From Loripinus fragilis (lineage: Eukaryota; Mollusca; Bivalvia; Lucinida; Lucinidae), in NCBI GenBank assembly GCA_964019695.1, contig OZ026520.1:34638620-34702619 (forward strand): a stretch of DNA of 64,000 bases, in the 5' to 3' direction. How positions within the stretch are numbered: the first letter of the stretch is position 1; each line of letters opens with the position of its first letter. This document shows positions 34,801 through 46,090 of this stretch, piece after piece. A model generated the notes under the pieces. That model had not been told where the DNA came from. It searched no databases and was given only the letters and a program-made list of their open reading frames with translations. The translations under genes were made by a program, and so were the position numbers.

Positions 34801-36772
34801 TCTGCCAAAACCACCAAGAGTCAACATTGTAAGTAAAGAAAACTTCTAAAGTTCTTTGGGTGCAGCAAAAATACTATTGGTCTAAGACCTGAGGACTTAA
34901 GCACCAAAGGACTGGAAAGGTTTCATGGCAAATGATGCAAAAAAGCAGCCTATCAAATTTCTGTTTGACAAATGTCAGAAATCTTAAAGTATTCTTAGAG
35001 ATACACGGTAGAGACATAGCTTTTGCAAAATCAGAGCAAAGTTATCATTTGACTAGCACGGATGCAGAGGCAGCTGCAGTAAGATTGCTCTTGCCACTTC
35101 ATAGGAAGAGACGTATGCAAGAGTCATACTCCATTGTATGCATATATGTAAAATGGCATTAAACCCATATAAAATCAGGTGTTTGATCCCATGACACTGA
35201 CATGCTGTTTCTGCTTTTGAAGAATGCTAAGGTTTCAAGTTATAGCTGGCGCTTGTACTGGTCACACATACAAAGAAAATTAAGTCTTTTGGTGGCAAAA
35301 TAGAAGAATCACGCGAAATGCTTATAAGTGATGTTTGTCACAATTACCAATTTTAAAAAAGTAATCTTAATTGATGTAACACATATAACACCATAGGAAA
35401 CTGTATATTTGTCAAAAACACTTTCTTATGTATCAAAGGTATTCAGCATGCAAACTACATTGAATAATTCAAATAAATAAATAGTTTTATGCCTTCTTTC
35501 TGTTTCTCAGACTTTCAATTCATTTATTCTTAAATTGATATGGTACCATACGTTACATACCATTACAGGCTAACCCCCTGGTTAATAGAGTGCAAACATC
35601 TCTTATTTGATGCAGCTTGGATCGTTCTGTAAGGTAGGATATGTTTGCACAATTCCAAAAGAGGTGAAGTGGAACAGGAATGTACTCAGTTTGCAGTCCT
35701 AATACTATGCCATGATTCTACTGGTTGTGATGAAATGGGTAATTATTTTGCAATTGAAGCAGACACAATGATAGACATTGTGAGGGTGACTTGAATAAAG
35801 TTTGTTTTTGAATAATTATATTTAAAAGGAATATTTATTAAATTGTGTCATTTAAATGAGAACTATTATTTACTATCTATACGTCTATATATGTTAATAT
35901 TATAGACATTTGGAAATATGTGATAAAAAGATTATATATAACATCTGTAACACAATTCTATGGGCTTGTTATCAGCAAAGACTATAATTACTAAGCACCA
36001 GAGGCTAGAGATTAATAGGAAAACATGTGAAAATAGTATTTTTTCTGAAATATCATCTCTTACTTCCAAGACAATTTCCTTGCACAGATATTATGCCATG
36101 TAACATACGATACATACTTGAATGAGTGCTCTGATCCTGATGTCAAACTTGCAAATGTATGATTCTTCATTGCATTAGTAAGACAGTGCCAAAATGTAAG
36201 ATATCCACGAGCGTCATATATTTTTCTTCAATAATAGATACCAAAATTAGGTACTTAATATTGGGGGTAGGGTTGTTTAATAGCTCATATAAAACAATTT
36301 ATTCGAGATAGAAAAGCAAACTTTGCTTTTTCTATTAGTCGAATAAGCATTTAAGCGAACTAAGATTAAAAACACTTGTAAAAATGCACAAATCGTCTGT
36401 AAAATTAAATGATTTTAGTCACAATCTAACTTTCAAAGGGAAATTTAATCTATGTAACGCATATAACAGCATTGAAGGCTGTAATTTTGTTTAAAATGTT
36501 GCTTTTATGTAGCTTAGATATCCAGCTTGCAAACTACATAAGAAATTTGAATAATTAGATAGTTTAATGTCTTCTTTCTGTAGCTCTAACTTTCATTATG
36601 ATTTTTTCCTTAGTTTGTTACAGTAACATATGTTACAGGCTGTCAAAGACTAACGCCCCGGAGCACAGAGTGCAAACATCTCTTAAAATTGCGGCTTGAA
36701 ATTTTCTTCAAGGTAGGAAATGTCTGCAAAATTCCCTAGGGGAGTGGGGGGGGGGGGGGGGGAGCAGGACCT
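31824..36772. mobile_element. 5-kb inverted-repeat element with repeated arms
   Basis: The left end (GCTCCCCCC...CCCTAGGGAATTT) is inverted at the right end (36.74-36.77 kb), and similarity continues for about 650 bp at each side. The unit recurs as direct copies in the left half (starts near 31.83, 32.56 and 32.92 kb) and inverted in the right half (near 35.69 and 36.77 kb). Each unit carries a GTTACATATGTTAC palindrome and a GTTTGCACTCT block. The centre (34.6-35.3 kb) has a broken mobile-element ORF. It ends 710 bases before the CYYR1-like start codon. Confidence 0.7.
34640..35250 (+). pseudogene. Broken mobile-element ORF (EEADTR / DTD type)
   Basis: Fragments in shifting plus-strand frames read SHIPYNFQGVTEIVSDGLPK, NDAKKQPIKFLFDKC, GRDIAFAKSEQSYHLTSTDA, a decayed EEADTRVILH-like segment (ARVILHCMHI) and HDTDMLFLLLKNAK. 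The order matches a large ORF common in mollusc and cnidarian repeats, in which EEADTR is followed by SPDTDV(L/F)VLLL. I know it only as a recurrent, poorly characterised mobile-element protein. Several stops and frameshifts make it non-functional. Confidence 0.45.
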
Positions 36773-37481
36773 TTTTTAGCTCGAAGTCTAAATTAAAGGT
36801 AATAATCATTCGGACTTATTCTTATAACGGATTTGAAATGTGAATTAAGTGTAGCTGTCATTGCACTTTCTATACAGGTACCCGTGACCTGATTAAAAGG
36901 CCACATTTTGTATGGATTATCATTTAAACGGATTGACCATTGCCATTGTTGTACTGAATGCGGGTCTAGTCACGGGAAATTTCGATTTTGTTGCAATGCG
37001 AACAAGAAAGGTGCAGATCATACTGCGCGGATGCGCGCAGTCTGATTAGCGCATTTGTTATTCACTCTCTGGAAAGAATAACAGTTAAACTAGCTACATG
37101 CACATTTGAATAGTCTAGCTAGTCTTTGTAGCTGGGCGAGCTGGTTTGAGTTTCATCGGATCGCAAACCCCGAAGACATGTTTTCTCACGTTGGAGCCCA
37201 TTTTGTTGTAGCTACAATTGATCAATGATCCATGATCATCGCAATTATTTAATAGGTTTTTACTTAATATATAAAACAGTGACACCCAGAGCAGAATGCG
37301 CCGATCTTGGTCATCTGCTTTTCTTTCCGCACATACATGTACCACATACAAGTATAAAACCCTTGAATAATGAAACTTTTCTCAGTTGGCACGGCTTAAG
37401 CAGTCTTGGCAATATTTACCAAGTGTCCACTTTTACATATTTTAATCCGTACATTTAGTGTTGATTAAGACCACAGACAAT
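36773..37481 (+). promoter_or_regulatory. Upstream region of the CYYR1-like gene
   Basis: Unique-looking sequence between the 5-kb element and the first coding exon. A TATA-like TATATAAAAC at 37268 lies about 210 bases upstream of the ATG. That is the only core-promoter-like word, and the 5' end of the mRNA is not determined. Assignment as a promoter is inference from position. Confidence 0.3.
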
Positions 37482-37533
37482 ATGGAAGCTACAATTTTGT
37501 TTTTAGCTTCCATTTGGATTGCCTTTCTTGAAG
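37482..37533 (+). CDS. CYYR1-like membrane protein, exon 1 (signal peptide)
   Basis: ATG at 37482 opens MEATILFLASIWIAFLE, a hydrophobic signal peptide, ending phase 1 at donor G|GTATGTT (37534). It joins 39485-39802 and 52673-52824 in frame (522 nt with stop, 173 aa). The exon is too short to stand out as an open frame; the clean splice phases on both sides support it. Confidence 0.85.
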
Positions 37534-37684
37534 GTATGTTTCTATTTGCTCATTGAGGTCTTTTAGCAGATAGTTTGTTTCATATCTTTTCGGAAGGAAC
37601 TTTGGTAAGAAACATTGAAATATATATTATATTATTGTTACTGATACTTTTAAACAGGCTTTTAGTTAAGAGTGCGTAATAAAT

Positions 37685-37747
37685 AATCTTGTTTCTCAAC
37701 CAAAACATATGTTGTGGGTACTCTAAAGACCAGTCTCAATGAGTCCG
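37685..37747. repeat. Foldback family I, partial copy
   Basis: AACATATGTTGTGGGTACTC followed by part of the AGTCTCAATGAG hairpin. The right arm is missing. Fuller copies lie at 14973, 52490 and 63622. Confidence 0.7.
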
Positions 37748-38130
37748 ACGATATACCTCCCCATCCTCGTTATGATGCACTTGTGACATTTTAACTTAAA
37801 ACTACAGTGAAAAACGTAGCATGTTGCTCCAACGTTCAGCGGCTGGCAGCTGCATAAAACCGCTTGCCAGCTGCATAAAAAACACTAGTCAGCCATTGAA
37901 AAGTGACGTTAATTGCAAATTTATGACGTTATCCAGTCTGATGACGCGTTACATTTGCAGAATTGATATTTTGTCTGCGGATCTTTTTTACCTTTACATG
38001 TACAAACAGTGTAGACGCTGATGAAATGCAGCATTATGCTGCATTTCATATATAATGCTGCATTTCATATGGGTCTTCAAAGTTTGTAAAGGTACTCGCG
38101 ATCGTTTAGGGGTTTCCCGAATGCAAATGG

Positions 38131-38345
38131 TTAATACATTTAAGACTAATTGGACTTCCCACTCTTATCAATTGGACCTGTCCATTTTCGTTTTAAGGGA
38201 TATTGGCTGGGATCTTTCATTTTAGTCAGATTTTAATAGAACATCCTGTAAGCAAAGAGTGGGGGACCCCGAATAGACTCCGCATTCTGCGTCTCCACTG
38301 TTTGCATATGACCCACAAAAAGGACGCTAGGCTTATATGGGTTTA
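38131..38345. mobile_element. MITE family B copy
   Basis: GGACTTCCCACTCTTATCAA to ACGCTAGGCTTATATGGGTT, with a reduced central palindrome. It lies in intron 1 of the CYYR1-like gene. Confidence 0.78.
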
Positions 38346-38973
38346 AGACAAAATGTAATTTTCGACGTTTGAAAAGAGTGAATTATAGTCGAAAATTGTT
38401 TCCCCTTTTTTGATCACCTCTGATAGGGGGGGGTTAAATAACAAGGGTTGTCTAGGCGCGGAATGTTCATTCAGCTTTTGGAATGACCGACTACTGAAAC
38501 GGACGTGTTTTAGGTCAGGAAGGTAGGTTGTGTATTTTCATAACGAATGGAGTACGAGTTGGTTGGAATTTGTGCTTAAATGATGCAATTTGTATGTTAT
38601 TGTATATTAAAGGATAGTCGGTCGGTTGTTCCAACAGGCTTACACCAAAAGACAACATTTCTTGTTTAGTTCGTTAAGGGTTTATTCCTGTGTGAATTTT
38701 AAGGGTAATCGGAGTTGTTTGAGCAAGGGAACACTTTTTAACGACCCGCACTCCGATGTATACTAGAAATATGAGCTGGCCGGCAACTACATGTATGTAG
38801 TTACAGTAGAAGCCTCCCAATTTAGGAAAATGTGCAGACATTTCTCTTTAACAAGGTCTGTTATGTTTGATAAAGCTGAAATAGATTGATGATGTGCTCA
38901 AAACCAGTGGTCCGGTTTTCCGCCCATGTTGCGATTTCTCTACAATAAGAATATTTTTTTTATTTCTTTGTTC

Positions 38974-38995
38974 ATTATTGTTATTATTATTATTA

Positions 38996-39031
<36 letters not shown>
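38974..39031. repeat. (ATT)n microsatellite
   Basis: About 19 ATT units with two interruptions, in intron 1. Confidence 0.95.
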
Positions 39032-39035
<4 letters not shown>

Positions 39036-39102
39036 TTTTCCAAATTTTCGAGGGCATCCCATCTTCTTCGGTGTTTAATTGACTACACTTTATTACATTT
39101 TA

Positions 39103-39297
39103 CAGTGAAACCTGTCGTAAGCGGCCACTCAAAAATAAACAAAACAAAAGTCTTAAACACATGAGATGGCTTAGAGCAGGTCAAAAGTAGGCGGAGCATT
39201 CTGCAATACTTTCGACCTGCATTAAACGTTATCCGCTTGAAAACATATTTTAGGGGTCTTCTTTTGAGTGGCCGCTTTTTAAAAACAAGTTTTACTG
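39103..39297. mobile_element. 195-bp pogo-like MITE
   Basis: TA-flanked (39101-39102 and 39298-39299), with ends CAGTGAAACCTGT and CAGTAAAACTTGT (reverse complement). Both ends also carry GCGGCCACTCAAAA. It lies in intron 1, 187 bases before exon 2. Confidence 0.78.
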
Positions 39298-39396
39298 TAG
39301 GCCTACATTGCATTTCAATATACCTTCCAAACGTTTGTGGCGTCCAGAAAATGTTGAAGAATAGGGGTAACCATCGAAAATTTGATTATGATAATC

Positions 39397-39397
39397 G

Positions 39398-39456
<59 letters not shown>
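39397..39456. repeat. (TTA)n microsatellite
   Basis: About 19 uninterrupted TTA units ending 28 bases before exon 2, just upstream of its polypyrimidine tract. Confidence 0.95.
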
Positions 39457-39460
<4 letters not shown>

Positions 39461-39484
39461 TTTTCATATTCTATTTATTTGCAG

Positions 39485-39802
39485 GTGCCCAAGCGACCTA
39501 TTATTGCTACAATTCTTACTATTCCATTACCTACCGTTGTGATTATGGATGTTGCGGGTCCAGCAGCACCAGAACGTGTTGCGATTACGAGTACGAGTAT
39601 ACTGATTTAACAGGCATCATCGTTGGCGCCGTGGTCGGTGGCATCGTGTTAATTTCAGTGATCGTTGTTGTTTGTATAGTAATTATGAAGAAGAAAGGCT
39701 ATGGTGGAAAAGTATTCGGTCGATTTGGCGGCAACAGATCCGTCGGTGTCGTCAACCATCATCCGCCGACGACTACGGTCACGACGACACCAGGACACCA
39801 AG
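39485..39802 (+). CDS. CYYR1-like membrane protein, exon 2 (Cys-rich ectodomain, TM)
   Basis: The central exon encodes residues 19-123 of a type I single-pass protein. After signal cleavage (about Ala21), a short tyrosine-rich ectodomain carries six cysteines (25, 36, 40, 41, 49, 50), including two CC pairs and YEYEY. A membrane helix follows (61-85), then the stop-transfer KKK. The acceptor is TTTATTTGCAG (39474-39484). The donor is CAAG|GTAATG (39803), phase 1. The CC...CC-Y-TM layout with a Pro/Tyr-rich tail matches the cysteine and tyrosine-rich protein 1 group, related to Shisa proteins, which are thought to act as membrane adaptors. The molecular role is not established, and orthology to vertebrate CYYR1 is inference. 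Confidence 0.85.
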
Positions 39803-39883
39803 GTAATGCTCCAATTATTTGCGGCCGGGGCCCTCATGGCTCATGAAGATGGAATTTATTCATCCATAGGTAGTAGATACATA

Positions 39884-40338
39884 TGAGCCGCGAAATGTGA
39901 TTTCCAACAATGTTGCATTTTGACAAGTGTTGACTCAGACGAGCTTGTTCAGTCTCCTTTTAAGCTTAGAAACTCCAAATTATGTTCTGGCAGTAGCTTA
40001 ACAGTCATAGAATATTCAAGCGACTAGCAAAGGCTCTGATAAGACTGCGAGCATGCGCAGGCTGATCTGAGGCTGTGTTTGTTTTTTGTTTGTTTGATTT
40101 GATTGTTTACGTCCCATCAACAATCTTTCAGTTATATAGGGACGAGTCTTCCTGGGTTGAACCAGTACTAAGCTAGGATAACTGTGTCTTGCTCAAGGAC
40201 CACAACGCAGTGACGCCGGTGAGGCTGGAACCCGCGGTCCATTGGTCTCGAGTCAAGCACTCTACCACTGAGCCACTGCGCTCCCTATCTGAGGCTTTGC
40301 TGGTCGCACATACCACATTGTTGGAAATTTCATGTCGG
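39884..40338. mobile_element. MITE family A, copy 6, split by a SINE
   Basis: TGAGCCGCGAAATG at the left; CCACATTGTTGGAAATTTCA at the right. The middle is interrupted at ATCTGAGGCT by SINE C (40075-40286). It lies in intron 2, 81 bases after exon 2. Confidence 0.83.
40075..40286 (-). mobile_element. tRNA-derived SINE C, full-length copy
   Basis: The minus strand starts GGGAGCGCAGTGGCTCAGTG (A box TGGCTCAGTGG), then a B-box-like GGTTCCAGCC, then a tRNA-unrelated body and a tail ending in CAAACAAA. The target duplication ATCTGAGGCT is at 40065-40074 and 40287-40296, inside a family A MITE. It is presumably mobilised by LINE machinery. Confidence 0.88.
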
Positions 40339-41640
40339 GAGGATGTTGATGGAGGAGGTGGGGTCTGCTGGATACAGTTATCGATGTAAAATTTAGGCCC
40401 AAATACCAGTTACATGTATCAGTATTACAAATGTCATGTTTCAGACATCAGTTAGAGAAGGTTCTAGATATCAGTTCAAACATCAGTCATCAGAAGTTAA
40501 ATATCCAAATACCAGCTATGAGTTACATAGAGGATCTTGCATAAGTGCTCATGTTTTATTGAATTTATTAAACGAGTTGGGGAAAAGAGATAAAATGCGA
40601 GGCTTGCCTAGCATTTTATATCTTTTTCGAAACGAGTTTAATAAATTCAATAATACATGCGCACGAATGTTAGATTCTATTTATCACATGACATTAAGAC
40701 TTTGAAATCTCATTTCTGGCGTAAAACGTTATAATTTTGTCATTATATACGCTAGAATGGTTCACTCTCCTACACTGGCTATTGTAGGGACAGGTCATCA
40801 ATTAATCAAACGGGCAGAAATCTGCCCGTCTCACGGAATGTCACGGAGCTAGCCGACAACTCGGAACCAGTTTAAAATTTCCATACAGGCTACATAAAAA
40901 GCTTATATGTTTTTCTATTAAATATCGCTTTATCATTTTCCTTTCTATGACGTTTATCGAGTTTGAAACGCTACATTCAAACTTGTTATTGTGTTGGCAT
41001 AGTTTTCGTGACGTCAACGTCACCGTTAACGTCGGGATATGTTGGCGGAGACAGTCATGTTTCTGTGGTTGTCTTTTCAACTTAACGATTTGTAATACAA
41101 CGTATGATTGGCCGACCAAATACAGCCCACCTAACATTATACATGACCAGTTGTTAATTTGAACAACTCGTGACCAGTTTATACATACGCAACGTTGTTA
41201 TGGACGTCATATGCCCAACGTTGTTATGGACGTCATAACGTTTCCCGAAAATATGTAAACCACTAGTGGTTTATCGATTTTATTGCATGACGTTATTTCA
41301 CTCCCAGACGCGACATCATGTGATAAATGTGAACCCACCACCACCTTCATATGGGCCATATTGTATGATACATGTACCCTACCACTCCCTTTTTTGCATG
41401 CGAATGACGTAAGCGCAGACCAACCTTTGATCAATGCTTATGTTATTTAACCCTTTCGATGCCAAGCGAATTTCTTAGTACTTGCCAAAATGACGGCACT
41501 TTTTTTCGACGTCTTGTACTTGTTTACGACGTCCGTAACAACGGGAACGTCATTAAGTGTTGGCGCGAAAAACTCGCTGACTATTCTGAATATATCGTCT
41601 TACTTTCCCGCTAACGTCTGAAGGGGCGTACATAAAGTTG
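40339..41640. other. Intron 2 segment rich in ACGT/CRE-like words
   Basis: No repeat is identified. Between about 41000 and 41620 there are at least ten ACGT cores, including TGACGTCA near 41010 and two copies of CAACGTTGTTATGGACGTCA (41191 and 41217). Regulatory use is unproven. Confidence 0.4.
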
Positions 41641-42075
41641 GACACTATGTCCCTGGCGAGAAACCACCTTTGCATAGGCTCGGGCTTGTCTGAGCCTTAG
41701 TCACAAAACCCAATCTCGAGCGCTTGATCAAATGGCGTATGGCGCACAATGCGATAAGTTAATGCGAGCAGCGAATGGTCTGACGGGTTTGGTCATTTTT
41801 ATATTCACTCGACAATGCAGAATACCAATGTTTGAAATGCTGGCTCAAATGGCGATAGTTTGCTATGTAAGCGAGCAGCGAAAGGCTATGACGAGTCTGC
41901 ACTTTTGCACAGGCTCGCCTGAGCCTTAGTCACTGGACAAAGCGTTAAGTACAACTCAGACGGTGCTTTGGGTCTCATTTATGCTAGCAGCGCAGGCTCT
42001 AGCGAGTCTGAACATTGCACAGGCTCACCGGAGCCGTCGCCACAGTACCAAAAGCGAATACATTGATGAGTCTGC
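41641..42075. repeat. Degenerate CAGGCTCG...GAGCC repeats
   Basis: Three diverged copies (about 41660, 41900 and 42000) of a 50-60-bp block with GCACAGGCTCGCCTGAGCC-like hairpins. Similar words occur near 19150 and 63500. Confidence 0.5.
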
Positions 42076-43213
42076 ACAAGAAACCTCGGGTCCGATAAAA
42101 CGTTCTTACGAGAATGCGCGCATGTGTAGTAATGAGTGAGGCTTTGCTGTTGGAGAGGACAGTGTTGTATTTTTAAGCGCGTAATTCTGTCTAATCGTCT
42201 ACTCGTTTTTTGGTGGTTATTTTATTGCAGTAAGTTTTCTTGCAGGAATGCGCTTACATGTGTGTGCAGTCTCATATTAGCATTCTCTGCTCGAGAGGAA
42301 GGTGTCATATTTTTTTTTCTTTCGGTCATCTCTCCTTTTTGTGCAAGTTACTTTACTGTCCACAATCATCTGCGCGTTTTGTGTTAGTTATTTTATAGAG
42401 CAATGTAGTTTCGCGATTTTAGTGAGAAAGAAAAAAAATAAAACTTATACACGCGAACATGCGAACATGTCCATATATACATGCTGTGTATTATTATACC
42501 ATAGTCCAGTTTTGCAAAACACGAAAATGATTCCACGCCAAAATTTCAGCAAAGACAAAAACATGCGAAAATTTAAGTTGGTTTATAAGTTCAGTCAGCG
42601 CTTATCCCGAGTTTCCATGTCGTGGCTGGATGAGACACCCACTAAAGATAAAGGTCCGGAAGCTGACCCGGATGGAATAAAACACTGAATCCGTCCCTAA
42701 TCGCATTTCTTGCAAGATCAAATTGCTTCAGCGAACTGCATATCGGGGACACAGCTAATGTATTATCTCTAACAATTTTGTTTTTGAAGCGTCGGCGATC
42801 GTGGCATGCATTTATTGATTTGTTTTTATATTCATTCACTTGTTTTACAAAATATATTTGGAAAGGAGAAAAAGAATGGAAAAACAACAACAACACTGTT
42901 TTGTGCTGAGAAATAATAATTATTTCACCGAAACCAACACTTTCTGGACGTCCCTTGTCCATTGCGCGCCGTCGCACGTTACAATTGGCGTCTCGTGAGA
43001 TTTATGACGTCAAGTCATAGAAAGCGGGAAAAAACATAGCAACGGCATGTTGATTTTTACTGACACTACCTTCATATAATCTCCTCTGATGCCTAGTGCG
43101 TTTCATGAAATGGGTCCCGCCCAAAAATATTTTGCTGAAAAAGGATTTTTCTTTACATTGAGAACAACTAAGATATAAATAGCAGTAGAGTTTTCTCGAA
43201 AATCAAAACCAAA
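42076..43213. other. Intron 2, unassigned
   Basis: No coding exon or repeat recognised. The open frames of 80-130 codons here lack domains and conserved splice sites. Confidence 0.5.
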
Positions 43214-43284
43214 CAGGTGGCCCAAAAGTGGCCCGTTGGCACTCAAAGGAGTACTACTGGTGGCCCAAAAGTGGCCCGTTGGCA
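43214..43284. repeat. 26-bp direct repeat pair
   Basis: GGTGGCCCAAAAGTGGCCCG and the following bases occur twice, 44 bp apart. Each copy contains the small palindrome GGCCC...GGCCC. Confidence 0.85.
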
Positions 43285-43990
43285 AACAGAAGGTTAATTT
43301 GTGATAATCCACGGTTTAAAAACTATAGCCCCGAGATTTTAAAACTTTATCATGCTCAACTGAGCATGAAATTTCAACTGCTCATAAAAACTAAAATGGT
43401 GAAAAGTAAAGACTTGTTTTGCTTTCAAGCTCTAAGATGCTGTATTTGTGCAAATAAATGTTAAAATGCCAGCACAACGCTTGGCATGCTAGGAATCGAA
43501 GTTCAGTTATGATAACATTATCCTGTGTGTGCTAAATAAATTACATGTGTGAAATAAATTTTAGTTTTTTTCTATGAATGCCATACGTGTTCAGTTAAGA
43601 TAAAGTCATCATGTTTACTTTTATCTGAAAGAAATGCGATCATTACTTCATGGATCTCTGAAAATGGAATACATCGCATTTTTGCATAAACATTTTATAA
43701 TCAAAATTATCAAAACATGTACGTTAGGATAAAAATCAATTTTGCATTTAATTTTTAATCATTTTAAGATTTAATTGGATTGTAAAACGGAACAGCGGAA
43801 TAGTCAACGTGAACACGGACTGCAAATTAACCATTTCCTTCATGAGTATTCATGCTAGACTGCTAAATTTTGTACACCCTAATTTTCAATAAAACTTTCA
43901 TGTTGGTACATAGAATAAAGAAATTACTTGTCAGTCCACTGGTGTAAGATCAGATATATCATATCTCCATAAGCGAACAGAGTAGACTCT

Positions 43991-44022
43991 GATCAGGCAG
44001 CTCTTACAAGAGCTGCCTGATC
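43991..44022. repeat. Perfect 15-bp-arm hairpin
   Basis: GATCAGGCAGCTCTT, a two-base loop, then the exact complement, followed by TGGGTCTG as in family B MITEs. It is probably the core of a decayed family B copy. Confidence 0.85.
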
Positions 44023-44124
44023 TGGGTCTGCTATTTGCAAAAGCGTTAAAATGCGTCTCTTTACGGTAAAGGGATAAGCAAACAAGATGCTTGTTTGCAC
44101 GTACGTTCATGGTAATGGTGTTAT

Positions 44125-44975
44125 TGGCAATACACTTCTTCTTTATGCAGATGACTCTGCAATATTGGTAGCAGATAAGGATATATATACTGCAGAACAT
44201 TCTCTTCAAACAGATCTCCAGATAGTGAGTGGCTGATTTAATAACAAATTATCGTTGCATTTTGATAAAACTGAGTCTATTTCTTTCGGCTCTAAATCAG
44301 GGCTCAGACCCCTGTCAAACTTAAATATAGAATGTAAAGGCAGTAAAATTGAGCCAAAAGACAAAGTCAAATACATTTGAGCTATTTTTATCAAACCAGG
44401 GCAGGGGAAAGCATGGTTAATTCTATTTTGCAGAGAGCTAACGCCAGACTTAAGTTTTTATAAGTGAAACAGACATTTTTTAACTTTTCATAGAAAAATA
44501 ACTTTAAGTCATGTCCCTCATACAATGCCATTCCAATTACGTCTGTTCCATCTGGTATATGGGAATATCAAAATTGCTAAAAAAACAGACTTCAAGTTAC
44601 ACAAAATAGTATTATCAGGTCCGTTCATAAAATGGATCAAAGGTCTCATGCAGGTGCTAATGAATTCAAGTTCACTGGCTGGTTGCCAGTTTTACGTAGG
44701 GTTGATCAGATCATTTTAAACCATGTTTTTTAAATCAAATCCAGGCAGTCAGCTCATTATATGACTGAAAATTTTATATAAGCAAGTTTAATACATTCTT
44801 ATGGCACTAGGTTTGGGGAAGGTAGGAACTTTCCATTCCTAAATTGAAACGTTTTGGCGAAAAATTATTTGTTTACAATGGATACATCTTGTGAAATGAC
44901 TGCCTAGTCATATAAAAGAAAAACAAGGCATTTATGATTTTAAAACGACTGCTAAAAAGCATTTCTTAGAATAAC
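44125..44975 (+). pseudogene. LINE 3 remnant: RT palm to C-terminus
   Basis: The plus strand reads LLLYADDSAILVADKDIYTA (catalytic YADD at 44144-44155), NNKLSLHFDKTESISFGS, KIEPKDKVKY, a thumb region, and the closing LPSHIKEKQGIYDF and FKTTAKKHFLE in shifting frames. Stops (for example after LQIVSG) and frameshifts show it is dead. The N-terminal RT and endonuclease are missing. It is a non-LTR type, inserted in sense orientation in intron 2. Confidence 0.83.
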
Positions 44976-45154
44976 TTCCAACATAGTTTTGTTTAGTTTA
45001 GTTTGGTTTAAACATATCTTATTGCCAAAAAATGCAGCAATGGGGTTGGGTCACAAGTTCTCTCAACATTAGTTACGACCCTCCCCCTACATATGCAAAC
45101 TTCATAATCTAGACATGCAAACATGGCTAGTATACACAAATTATCTAATGTATT

Positions 45155-45189
45155 GTAATAAATAAATAAATAAATAAATAAACCAATAA

Positions 45190-45278
<89 letters not shown>
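45155..45278. repeat. (AAAT)n and (AT)n microsatellite
   Basis: A short AAAT run, then about 40 AT units (45196-45278). Confidence 0.95.
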
Positions 45279-45279
<1 letters not shown>

Positions 45280-45716
45280 ATTAATGCAAATTGGTATGAG
45301 TTAAGTTGCAGCTACTTAAAGCCAAACAATACGACTCCCTTCATTCAATGGATGACAGATTCATGTTGTTTACATATCTGATATTTACCCTCTGATTTGT
45401 ACTCATCATTAGTTATTATCATACTTTATTGACTTAACTTTAGTCAAATAGAGTACGATTAAAGCAAATCATCGTACACACTCAAGTCTATTTGGCTAAG
45501 AGATACGTAAGCTCCAAAGAAATGCATTCAAATGTCCTAGAAATAAGATATAAATAAAGGTTAAATACTCTTTTCCACGTACCCACCAGTCCATGAGGAA
45601 GATACCACATTGACAAACAAAGTTTTTCAAGTATAACCAATGGTATAACAAATGATAACACCATTGGGATAAATAACTTTAAACTAACAAACTTTGATGG
45701 AGACACACATGCTCAT

Positions 45717-46090
45717 TCAGTATCAAATCTTTTAGTGTTCTTGAGATACCCATGTACCGCTCTAAATAATGTTATGTTACTTGTATTATACAGTGTGTCA
45801 TTTCCTTATAATAATAGTTTGATGGTAAGTGGTTGGAAGTCTCTAACTGCTTCGAAAAATATAAGACGCTCATTTCTGTACTGTTTACAAGTAAAGAAGT
45901 AATGTTTGGCATCCTCTATTACATTGCACCAACTACAGAAGGGTCTTTTGCGAAGATGGCTTATAAAGAAATCAGTGTTTAGATTGCTACAATTATTGCT
46001 TAATCTAGCATGCAATACTTACTTAACTGTCTTACATTCTATATGTAAATTTCCTTTGTTTTCATTTTTACTATTTATTAGATTTTGATT
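45717..46090 (-). pseudogene. LINE 4 remnant: C-terminal zinc knuckle
   Basis: The minus strand reads HARLSNNCSNLNTDFFISHL, FCSWC, EDAKHYFFTC (a C-x2-C...H-x4-C knuckle), FQPLTIKLLL, a stop, then LFRAVHGYLKNTKRFDTE and a terminal stop. It is the same family as the 20.78-21.40 kb remnant. Two in-frame stops are seen. Confidence 0.83.

Noticed and set aside
38848..39082. Poly-Asn and poly-Leu open frames
   Set aside because: Translation of the (ATT)n microsatellite.
42302..42688. 128-codon plus-strand open frame in intron 2
   Set aside because: No domain, no credible splice context, and low-complexity Lys/Phe stretches.
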